A stretch of DNA of 64,000 bases from positions 4,177,001 to 4,241,000 of the forward strand of contig NZ_CP036281.1 of NCBI RefSeq assembly GCF_007750395.1, in the 5' to 3' direction. Both the position numbers and the translations under genes were made by a program. This document shows positions 56,993 to 64,000 of this stretch, piece by piece. This stretch comes from Polystyrenella longa. GTDB lineage: Bacteria > Planctomycetota > Planctomycetia > Planctomycetales > Planctomycetaceae. Position 1 is the first letter of the stretch. Every line of letters begins with the position of its first letter. The notes beneath the pieces are model-generated. The model saw nothing but the letters and a program-made list of their open reading frames with translations, was not told the origin of the DNA and did no database searches.

Positions 56993-57763
56993 ATGACCGT
57001 CCAAACATATAAAACGAATTTAAATTGCCAGAAATGCATCAACACGGTTACTCCGTTTCTGGACAGTGAACCTGCAATCCATTCCTGGTCGGTGAACACG
57101 AATGATCCGCGTAAGCCGCTCACAATTACAGGGGAGGGGGTGACATCGGAGCGTGTTCAGACGCTGGTGAGCGAAGCAGGCTTCAAGGTGTTGGGTCCGC
57201 TTCCAAGTGATGAACTGTCCAGTTCTGAGCAATCGCATACTGATTCGGCTGTGAGCGAGATGGAAGATTCTCGGAACTGGTTGGAAACTTACTTTCCGCT
57301 CCTGCTGATTCTGGCGTTTCTGATTGGCACAGTTGGGCTGGTCGAATGGCGAATCGGGGAGCTCTCCTGGTCCCGAGTGATGGGGAACTTTATGGGTGGT
57401 TTTTTTCTGATCTTCTCCTTCTTTAAACTGCTGAATCTGACGGGATTTGCCACCGCCTACCAGACTTACGATGTCATTGCCAAACGCTCGACGGGTTATG
57501 CCTACGCCTACCCCTTCATCGAACTTGGCCTCGGAATCGCCTACCTGGCTGCCATGTTCCCAATCGCCACCAATATTGTGACAGCCATCGTGATGCTGAT
57601 CGGACTTGCGGGAGTGATTAACGCTCTGCGGAAGAACCAGACAATCCAGTGTGCCTGTCTGGGTACGGTATTCGACCTGCCTATGACCATCGTCACCTTT
57701 TTCGAAGATGGTATTATGGCCGCGATGGCGATCGGAATGTTGATTTATCATTGGCCCGGTTAA
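56993..57763 (+). CDS. HMA-like domain fused to MauE/DoxX-like membrane protein
   Basis: A 256-residue protein. The first 65 residues are a heavy-metal-associated (HMA) ferredoxin-like domain with CxxC (NLNCQKCINTV, Cys 12 and 15). Membrane helices follow: FPLLLILAFLIGTVGLVEW, then VMGNFMGGFFLIFSFF, YPFIELGLGIAYLAAMF, IVTAIVMLIGLAGVI and a last one. The TM block resembles MauE/DoxX-family redox-associated membrane proteins, and QCACLG (Cys 220 and 222) marks a candidate redox pair in a loop near the end. The start at 56993 has AGGAGG six bases upstream; an upstream ATG at 56957 has no such site. It may move electrons or metal between a copper/thiol pool and the membrane; this is inference. 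Confidence 0.85.
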   Translation: MTVQTYKTNLNCQKCINTVTPFLDSEPAIHSWSVNTNDPRKPLTITGEGVTSERVQTLVSEAGFKVLGPLPSDELSSSEQSHTDSAVSEMEDSRNWLETYFPLLLILAFLIGTVGLVEWRIGELSWSRVMGNFMGGFFLIFSFFKLLNLTGFATAYQTYDVIAKRSTGYAYAYPFIELGLGIAYLAAMFPIATNIVTAIVMLIGLAGVINALRKNQTIQCACLGTVFDLPMTIVTFFEDGIMAAMAIGMLIYHWPG

Positions 57764-57976
57764 GGCACATTGAATGGAAACGGCAGGCAGATCGTCGTCA
57801 ACACGGTTGAAAAACCGGCTCGATTCAATTCGGAATCCCTGATTCTGGTTAGAATGACTTCCGGGTCCTCATTCGTTACAATCCGCGATAGAACATTCAA
57901 GCAGCCGCTTGACGACCTTCAACCGTATTTCGCACCTAATTTAATTGGCTCTTACTCCCTGGAGTCCGCTCTCCCC

Positions 57977-59044
57977 ATGTCTCAAACTTCATACAAAGAC
58001 GCTGGCGTCGATCTCGATTTGTACCAGAAAGCGATGGATCGTCTCCCTGCCATGATGCAGCGAACTCGCTCCAGCCGCGTAATGGAGTTGACGGGGGGCT
58101 TCGCCGGGCTTTTCCGCCTGCAGGATGAGAATCACCAATACACGGACCCTGTACTGGTTTCAGGGACGGATGGGGTTGGCACAAAAATCAAAGTCGCAAT
58201 TCACGCGGGCCAGTTTAATACGATTGGCATCGATCTCGTCGCCATGTGTGTGAACGATTGTCTCTGTCTCGGAGCGGAACCGCTCTTTTTCCTCGATTAT
58301 CTCGCGCTCGGTAAAGACAACCCCGATCTCATCGCCCAACTGGTCGAAGGGGTCACCGAGGGCTGTCTGCAATCGCAGTCTTCCCTTCTAGGGGGCGAGA
58401 CAGCCATCATGCCCGACTTGTATTCGGAAGGCGATTTTGACATGGCCGGCTTCAGCGTCGGTGTCGTCGAACGGTCCCGAATTCTCGACGGTTCTAAAAT
58501 CGCCGCTGGCGACATGGTCATTGGACTCGCCTCCAGTGGATTTCACTCCAACGGGTACAGCCTGCTGCGAAAGGTGATTCTGGAACAATGCGGATTCAAA
58601 GTCACTGACAAAATCGACGAACTGGATTCAACCGTCGGTGAAGTTCTACTCAAACCAACACAGATCTACACCCAATCTGTGCAAGCCGTTTTGAAATCTG
58701 AAGCTGGCCTCGCCGTCCATGGCATGGCGCACATTACCGGTGGAGGACTGGCGGAAAACATCGAACGAATTCTCCCCGAAAAAGCCGCGATCAATATCGA
58801 CCGCAGTACTTGGGAACCAGGACCTGTATATAAATGGTTAAATTCTCTCGGCAAAATCGCTGCCGCAGAGCAGGAGCGGGTCTTCAATATGGGCGTCGGA
58901 TATTGCCTGATTGTCGCCGCTGACCAAGCTGAGAAAATTATGCAGGTCCTCGCCGAACAGAGCCTGACCGCCTGGCAGATCGGATCTGTCAGCACTGGCG
59001 AGAAACAGGTCAAATTGACGGGTGAATTCTCCAACTGGTCTTAA
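57977..59044 (+). CDS. purM: phosphoribosylformylglycinamidine cyclo-ligase
   Basis: AIR synthetase of purine biosynthesis, which closes the imidazole ring of FGAM using ATP. Hallmarks are SYKDAGVDLDLYQKAMDRL at the start, LVSGTDGVGTKIKVAI, VNDCLCLGAEPLFFLDYLA, GGETAIMPDLYSEGDFD, and GMAHITGGGLAENI. The start at 57977 (MSQTSYKDAG) was chosen as the family-typical N-terminus; a longer frame to 57770 adds 69 residues without similarity. The 355-residue length is normal. It is not next to other purine genes. The ABC-2 permease gene starts 107 bases downstream. Confidence 0.96.
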   Translation: MSQTSYKDAGVDLDLYQKAMDRLPAMMQRTRSSRVMELTGGFAGLFRLQDENHQYTDPVLVSGTDGVGTKIKVAIHAGQFNTIGIDLVAMCVNDCLCLGAEPLFFLDYLALGKDNPDLIAQLVEGVTEGCLQSQSSLLGGETAIMPDLYSEGDFDMAGFSVGVVERSRILDGSKIAAGDMVIGLASSGFHSNGYSLLRKVILEQCGFKVTDKIDELDSTVGEVLLKPTQIYTQSVQAVLKSEAGLAVHGMAHITGGGLAENIERILPEKAAINIDRSTWEPGPVYKWLNSLGKIAAAEQERVFNMGVGYCLIVAADQAEKIMQVLAEQSLTAWQIGSVSTGEKQVKLTGEFSNWS

Positions 59045-59151
59045 TTAAACGATCCTGAAACCCTGTGAAGGGTCCTATTCGCCTTTGGTTTGCAGGCACT
59101 CATAGTGCCACAACTGGGCTTCAGGATGGAATCCAATCAAACAGGTAGCCG

Positions 59152-59970
59152 ATGTCGTCCCATCCCAGTTACACGCGCGTCTTTGGAGTCTTTCTGCGAA
59201 ATGCTCTAATCCGGGATATGACGTTCCGCGGAAACTTTATCGTCGAGATCATTACTCGCGCATTCTGGTTCACGGCACAACTTGTTCTGTTTGAATTGAT
59301 TTACCAATCGGTGAATCAGATTAACGACTGGACGCGATACGAATATTTCGCCTTTATGGCGACCGGCATGTTAATTAATGCGATCGTTGAGACTTTATTC
59401 ATGCCCAACTGCGCGAATTTCAGTGAGTTGATTCGCAAAGGAGATCTCGACTTCGTCCTGCTAAAGCCGATCGACACCCAGTTTCTCATCTCGTTTGAGA
59501 AAGTGAATCTGGCGATGTTGAATCAGGTGTTTCTTGCCCTCTGCCTGCTCTCTTATTCCCTGTGGCAACTGGAAACAGTGGTGACCGTCATCAATGTGTT
59601 ACTCTACGCGCTGCTAATTGTTGTTGCGGTCTCCTTCTTTTACAGCATGATGCTGATCCTCTCCAGTACCAGCATCTGGTTCGGACGGAATCAGGGGCTG
59701 TATGACTTCTGGTTTTACATTACCGCCTTTGCCCGCTACCCGCGCAGTATTTACTCGGGGAGCATCATGGGTGAAATGTTGCAAATGGTCTTCAGTTACG
59801 TCATTCCTATTTTGCTGGTGGTAACCGTTCCAGCACGCACACTGCTGGGAAAATCATTGGAACCTTCCTGGCTGCATCTCGTTGCAATTGCCTCCTCCAT
59901 CATTGGGCTTTATCTTGCCCGCCGGATTTTTGTCTGGTCTTTGCGAAGTTATCGAAGTGCCAGTAGCTAG
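59152..59970 (+). CDS. ABC-2 type permease (COG3694-like)
   Basis: The 272-residue protein has six membrane helices and no signal peptide. Its first helix region [21 protein letters not shown] and the hallmark [16 protein letters not shown] are typical of the second permease of three-part ABC-2 exporters (ATPase, permease one, permease two). The sister permease and ATPase are not adjacent, so this gene is an isolated member here. The two ATPases in the window (14696 and 44048) are possible but unproven partners. The downstream SGNH-like gene starts 54 bases after its stop and may share its message. Confidence 0.85.
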   Translation: MSSHPSYTRVFGVFLRNALIRDMTFRGNFIVEIITRAFWFTAQLVLFELIYQSVNQINDWTRYEYFAFMATGMLINAIVETLFMPNCANFSELIRKGDLDFVLLKPIDTQFLISFEKVNLAMLNQVFLALCLLSYSLWQLETVVTVINVLLYALLIVVAVSFFYSMMLILSSTSIWFGRNQGLYDFWFYITAFARYPRSIYSGSIMGEMLQMVFSYVIPILLVVTVPARTLLGKSLEPSWLHLVAIASSIIGLYLARRIFVWSLRSYRSASS

Positions 59971-60024
59971 TTGCGCCGCCATCGATGGGGTTACTTCCTG
60001 TCTGAACACGTCGGACTGAGTCCA

Positions 60025-61245
60025 ATGAATTCCCCCTCCGAAATTCCAAGAAAAAAGCAGCTCAAAACCGCCCGCAGGTTCATGCTGTTTGCCTTGATTA
60101 TGCTCGCCAGCCCAGGCCTGCTTCTATTCTGGCCACAAGTGCCTCAGAACGTGGCCACCGAAAACCGGGCCTTCACTTCGCTGCCTTCCGTTCCAGTTAA
60201 TTGGCAGTCGTACTGTGCTTTCCCCACACATTTCCAGCTCTATTTCGACGATCACTTTGGTTTTCGAAATGCGTTTCTAAATACGCAACATCGGCTTCAA
60301 TACCACTTTTGGGGACAACCCACGTTGAATCCAGGCGAAATGACCAACCCGATTTTAAACCAGGCAACGGCGGCCCAGCTATCGAACGACGTCTTAATCG
60401 GTCGCGAAGGTTGGTTGTTTTTCAAAGGGGACCGCGTGCTGGAAGACGCCCGGGGATTGCGTCCCTATTCAGAAAAGGAACTCAAGGACTGGGCAAACGC
60501 ATTTGTGCAAAACCGACAGAAGTTGGCTGCCCGGGGAATATCCTATCTTGTCGTTTTTACGCCTAATAAATCGACGGTTTATCCTGAATTCCTTCCATCC
60601 GGAATTGAGTTTTCCGACGATCAACGTCGTCTCCCTCAGCTGATCGAGCAACTCCACACAACGACCCAGGTTGAAGTACTCGATCTGACATCACCCCTTC
60701 GACAGACGAAAACAGATCAGCGTTGCTACCACAAGACAGACACCCATTGGAACGAAGTGGGTGCCTATGTCGCCTTCCAACAGATACTCGACCAACTCAA
60801 TCTTTCGACACGGAGACTTCCGCTCTCAAAGACTGTAACTTTTGAGGAGCAATTGACGGGCGGGAAAGACTTGGCTCGCATGCTCGGTTTGCAGGAAACC
60901 TTGGTGGAAACTTCCCCGGTCCTTAAAGAACATGAACTGCCCACCCCTGTTGCTAAGATTGTGGGCGAACTGACACTGCAGACAGGTGCCTGCAATCAAT
61001 ACGAGAATCCATCCAATGCAGACGGACTCGGCAAAGTGATTCTGTTTCACGATTCTTTTGCCTTGGAATGGTTTCCTTGGATGTCGGAAGAATGCTCCGA
61101 TTTAATCTGTTGTTGGTCTTTCGGTCTCGACTTTGAATTAATCGAACAGAAACAGCCCAATTTGGTGATTCATCAAATCGTCGAACGGATGCTGCCCGTC
61201 CGAAAATATGAGGAGCTTGATGTTCAAAACTTAACGCTGCATTAA
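60025..61245 (+). CDS. AlgX/AlgJ-like SGNH acetyltransferase-family protein
   Basis: The 406-residue protein has an N-terminal hydrophobic segment (FMLFALIMLASPGLLLFW) as anchor. The region AFPTHFQLYFDDHFGFRNAFL and REGWLFFKGD match the AlgX/AlgJ-type SGNH family. Catalytic residues are seen as DTHWNEVGAY (Asp 239, His 241) and HDSFALEW (Ser 344), the D-x-H and Ser of the triad. Family members O-acetylate exopolysaccharides such as alginate. The MBOAT partner that usually supplies acetyl groups across the membrane is not nearby. The ATG at 60025 was chosen over a TTG at 59971 that follows the preceding stop. Confidence 0.87.
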   Translation: MNSPSEIPRKKQLKTARRFMLFALIMLASPGLLLFWPQVPQNVATENRAFTSLPSVPVNWQSYCAFPTHFQLYFDDHFGFRNAFLNTQHRLQYHFWGQPTLNPGEMTNPILNQATAAQLSNDVLIGREGWLFFKGDRVLEDARGLRPYSEKELKDWANAFVQNRQKLAARGISYLVVFTPNKSTVYPEFLPSGIEFSDDQRRLPQLIEQLHTTTQVEVLDLTSPLRQTKTDQRCYHKTDTHWNEVGAYVAFQQILDQLNLSTRRLPLSKTVTFEEQLTGGKDLARMLGLQETLVETSPVLKEHELPTPVAKIVGELTLQTGACNQYENPSNADGLGKVILFHDSFALEWFPWMSEECSDLICCWSFGLDFELIEQKQPNLVIHQIVERMLPVRKYEELDVQNLTLH

Positions 61246-61519
61246 GACGGGTAATTTAGGAGACACGGGTCATGTCGATTCTGTTCCAAAATCGAACGAA
61301 AGTCATTTAAGCTGGTATCTTTACAAATTTTGGGCTACAACCAACCGGTCGAATGTGCATAATTTGCAAAAATGTACCGCGCGAAACCTGCGTAAGTACC
61401 ACCCGATTGGCGGACCTCCGCGGAATGACTTCGCGAGCCCAACATCTTATAAGTCAATCGAATTAAAACTACTGCTCTTAAACCAATCCAATAACATTGG
61501 TGGGGGGGAATGGATTCCC

Positions 61520-64000
61520 ATGCAAAATACGATTTGGAAGTTAACCACACTGGCCGCTATTGTCGGTTGTTGTTTCCTGACCGTGCTGGTCTTGAAGGAA
61601 CAGAAAGATTCTCTGTCTCCTGAGAGTAGCGGCGAAACCGATCAGACTTCCGAAGTCTCTTTTATGGAACCTCCCGCGCAGGAATTGAATGGTCTCGCCA
61701 GCAACGAGATCGAATTAATTTCAGCCGAAGGATCGCCTGCTGAACCCGCAGAGATTCCGGCTTGGAACGATACGCCGGCAAATACAAATACTGCTTTCGC
61801 CGGAAATTCGGAGCCCAATTGGGGCACCGAAGAGCAAAACCCGTTTCAAGGCAAGCAGACTAACGCGCTGAATGGAGCCCCTCCTCAGTTCGTAAATCGT
61901 GCTCCCCAGGGAACACCCGCTCAATTGCAACCGAAACAAATTGACGAACCAGCTGCCTTTCCCGCCTTCGGTGCTCAGGCGGAACCAACGCTCGCTCAGG
62001 AAGAACCTGCCGCATTTCAAACCGCTCCTACATTTGGTAGTGAACTCACAAATGAACCGGTACCGAACCCCGAGCCTCAGGAATTCGCTTTCGAAGATTC
62101 TGCCGAGCCTGTCTTCGGGAATCAGTTCGCCGAGAGCCCGGAGCCCGCGTTCGAGTCAGTTAATCCTCAGCCATTAGATAAGACTGCACCCGCTCTTCCC
62201 GCAATGGAGCCCGAGACTGGCACCAATGGTGGTAATGGCCCCATGATGGTTGCCCCGGAAGAAGAAGCGTTTGGTGGAATCGAATCAGAACCAACACCTC
62301 TTAAATCAGTTCCCGCAGAACCGCAATTCGCGATGGAACCTGTGCCTGCATTAGAAACATCGCAGCAGCCTGGGCAAGTCATTAAGAGTCGGCAAGAACC
62401 AGTCGCATTTGATCTTCAGGATCAAGAAACGGATCCTTTTGATCTCGAACTCCCGGCAGAAGAACCTGAAATCGTTGAAAACGAAGCGACTTCAACAGCC
62501 CCCGCAAGTAATGAACCGACGCCACTGCCTGTCTTTGAAATGAACCTCAATGGAGAAGTAGAACCCGAGTTGGTCGACAACGCACCGCAGATGTTGGAAT
62601 CGACGATGGAAGCGACGCCGCTTGCTGAATCAACAAATGATGAATTAATTATTGAAAACGAATTCCACGGTGTGGGAGTTGTTACAGATAATATCCCTCA
62701 GGGAAAACAGTCACCGGAAGTCACGCTCGAAAAATTCGCCCCGGAAACCGTCATCCTCGGCGAGCCGATGATTTACCAGATTGTCGTTAAAAACGTCGGT
62801 GGCAGTCTCGCCCGCAACGTGGTTGTGGAAGACCGCATTCCTAAGGGGTCCAAACTGACCGGAACCAAACCACAGGCAGAACTCGATCCGGAATCGAAAA
62901 AACTAATCTGGGACTTGGGCGATTTGCCCGCTGGGGAAGAAGTGACGATTGCCGTTCGTATCGAACCCACTGCTGAAGGAGAGATCGGTTCCGTCTCGAC
63001 CGTCAACTTCGTTGCCGAAATTGGAGCGACTACCAAAGTCACAGCCCCTAAAGTCGAATTCGATTTTGTAGGACCGGACTCTGCGGAAATCGGACAGTCT
63101 GTACTCTTCAAATACATGGTCAAAAACACGGGTTCCGCTGATGCCGAACAAGTCATCATCAGAAATATGATTCCGGAATCACTTTCACATCCTGCAGGAA
63201 ACGATCTCGAATACGAAATCGGAACCTTGAAATCAGGAGAAGAAAAAGAAGTCAAACTGATGGTGATGGCCGTTCAGCTTGGTGATTGGGAAAATGTTGC
63301 CGTCCTGAAGGCCGCCGGAAATATCGAAATCAAAGATTCCGTCAAATTGAATATTGGTGGAAACCGATTGAGTCTTAGCCGCAAGGGACCAAAAGCCAGG
63401 TACCTGCATAAATCAGCTAATTACGAAACCACCGTCACCAACGATTCCCAAACAATCGCTCATAATGTCACTGTATCGGAAGCCATTCCACCGGGAATGA
63501 AATTCGTCGCAGCAGGGCAGGGTGGACAGTTTGATCCTACGGATCGTGTAATCAACTGGATTATTCCGGAGCTTCCTGGCGAATCATCTCAGACATTGAG
63601 TATTCAACTTGAGGCCATTGCCGAAGGGGACCAGCAGTCGACCGTCACCGTCAGCGAAACCCACGGTAAACCGACTTCACTGGCATCCACGACACAGGTC
63701 AAAGGGTATAGTACGGTATCTCTATCGGTTCAACCCCTTGATCAGAACGCCGGTATCGCGGTTGGCGAAACAGTCGTCATGAAAGTTCACGCGGAAAGCA
63801 AAGGGACTTCACCCTCTACGGCTGTGAAGTTGAAAATGACTATTCCCCCTGAAATGGAAGTCATCAACGTGAAAGGCCCCGCCAAGTTTCACGATAATGG
63901 AAACGAAATTGAGTTCGACGAAATCAGTTCCTTACCACTTTCGAAGTCAGCAGAGTTTGAATTGAAACTCAGAGCGAAATCGCCCGGCGACGTTCGGTTT
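61520..64000 (+). CDS. exported DUF11-repeat protein, truncated by the window edge
   Basis: An open frame of 827 codons from the ATG at 61520 runs to the window end, so the C-terminus is missing. The N-terminus (IWKLTTLAAIVGCCFLTVLVL) is a signal peptide or anchor. Residues about 30-390 are acidic, Pro/Ala/Glu/Gln-rich and disordered, with repeated PAF, FGAQ and EPxP patterns. From about 395 on come at least four DUF11-type beta repeats (for example IYQIVVKNVGGSLARNVVVE and VLFKYMVKNTGSADAEQVII). It shares the motif pattern GxxFVxAxxGGxF with the protein at 52203 and is probably a paralogue. It may be an adhesin or envelope protein; the function is inferred. Confidence 0.88.
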   Translation, partial: MQNTIWKLTTLAAIVGCCFLTVLVLKEQKDSLSPESSGETDQTSEVSFMEPPAQELNGLASNEIELISAEGSPAEPAEIPAWNDTPANTNTAFAGNSEPNWGTEEQNPFQGKQTNALNGAPPQFVNRAPQGTPAQLQPKQIDEPAAFPAFGAQAEPTLAQEEPAAFQTAPTFGSELTNEPVPNPEPQEFAFEDSAEPVFGNQFAESPEPAFESVNPQPLDKTAPALPAMEPETGTNGGNGPMMVAPEEEAFGGIESEPTPLKSVPAEPQFAMEPVPALETSQQPGQVIKSRQEPVAFDLQDQETDPFDLELPAEEPEIVENEATSTAPASNEPTPLPVFEMNLNGEVEPELVDNAPQMLESTMEATPLAESTNDELIIENEFHGVGVVTDNIPQGKQSPEVTLEKFAPETVILGEPMIYQIVVKNVGGSLARNVVVEDRIPKGSKLTGTKPQAELDPESKKLIWDLGDLPAGEEVTIAVRIEPTAEGEIGSVSTVNFVAEIGATTKVTAPKVEFDFVGPDSAEIGQSVLFKYMVKNTGSADAEQVIIRNMIPESLSHPAGNDLEYEIGTLKSGEEKEVKLMVMAVQLGDWENVAVLKAAGNIEIKDSVKLNIGGNRLSLSRKGPKARYLHKSANYETTVTNDSQTIAHNVTVSEAIPPGMKFVAAGQGGQFDPTDRVINWIIPELPGESSQTLSIQLEAIAEGDQQSTVTVSETHGKPTSLASTTQVKGYSTVSLSVQPLDQNAGIAVGETVVMKVHAESKGTSPSTAVKLKMTIPPEMEVINVKGPAKFHDNGNEIEFDEISSLPLSKSAEFELKLRAKSPGDVRF

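Noticed and set aside
57020-57751. 243-codon minus-strand ORF opposite the HMA-MauE gene
   Set aside because: The plus frame has coherent membrane helices and Cys motifs; the minus frame does not.
1-64000. Mobile elements, prophage, CRISPR arrays, attachment sites
   Set aside because: No transposase, integrase, phage structural gene, regularly spaced repeat or terminal inverted repeat pair was recognised anywhere in the window.

Overview
This is a bacterial chromosome segment that looks planctomycete (Planctomycetota, Planctomycetales-like). The case rests on gene content: an exported PQQ-type propeller fused to a methyltransferase-like domain, an exported redoxin plus haem plus copper-monooxygenase-like protein, DUF11-repeat surface proteins with long acidic linkers, a Tat-exported sugar phosphate isomerase/epimerase, a short ECF-type sigma factor with the sequence style of that phylum, a membrane pyrophosphatase, and a WXG100-like gene set. 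Composition is even throughout. I see no insertion sequence, integrase, phage gene or CRISPR array, and only one RNA gene, a tRNA with CAU anticodon. The gene density is ordinary, with several good hairpin-plus-T-tract terminators between units.

Layout. 1-9.9 kb: the propeller/methyltransferase protein, a hypothetical protein, O6-alkylguanine repair methyltransferase, a HIT-family protein, a PIN-TRAM membrane protein, and arginyl-tRNA synthetase. 10-20.4 kb, all leftward: ribosome silencing factor RsfS, membrane pyrophosphatase, sigma factor, an ABC ATPase with a large membrane-anchored partner, phosphoglycerate kinase, and the tRNA. 20.7-23.6 kb: a BtuFCD-type uptake operon (vitamin B12 or a similar iron/corrinoid ligand). 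23.6-32.7 kb: hypothetical exported protein, AroA, RsmB, a large exported phosphodiesterase, and MutM (translated from TTG). 33-43.9 kb: a planctomycete-type exported protein, CysH, a sugar phosphate isomerase-like protein, ferrochelatase of the coproporphyrin type, a Tat-dependent amidohydrolase with a small partner, the redoxin/haem/copper protein, and an esterase. 44-49 kb: an ABC ATPase followed by an oligopeptide-type ABC importer (binding protein and two permeases) without its own OppD/OppF. 49.1-50.4 kb: a three-gene WXG100-like cassette. 50.7-64 kb: DegT aminotransferase, DUF11 protein, GlnA, an HMA-MauE membrane protein, PurM, an ABC-2 permease, an AlgX/AlgJ-like SGNH protein, and a second DUF11 protein cut by the right edge.

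Most genes are housekeeping or ordinary planctomycete accessory genes. The most intriguing element is the cassette at 49162-50410. It holds two short proteins that share a Trp-x-Asp variant of the WXG100 hairpin motif, flanking a 220-residue coiled-coil protein, with an ATGA overlap between the last two genes. It could encode substrates or structural parts of an ESX/type VII-like export system, but no secretion ATPase lies in the window, so this is inference. Other points worth a second look are the split or incomplete ABC systems, insertions in ArgRS and the pyrophosphatase, the possible iron-sulfur ferrochelatase, and the TTG start of MutM that restores its catalytic N-terminal proline.
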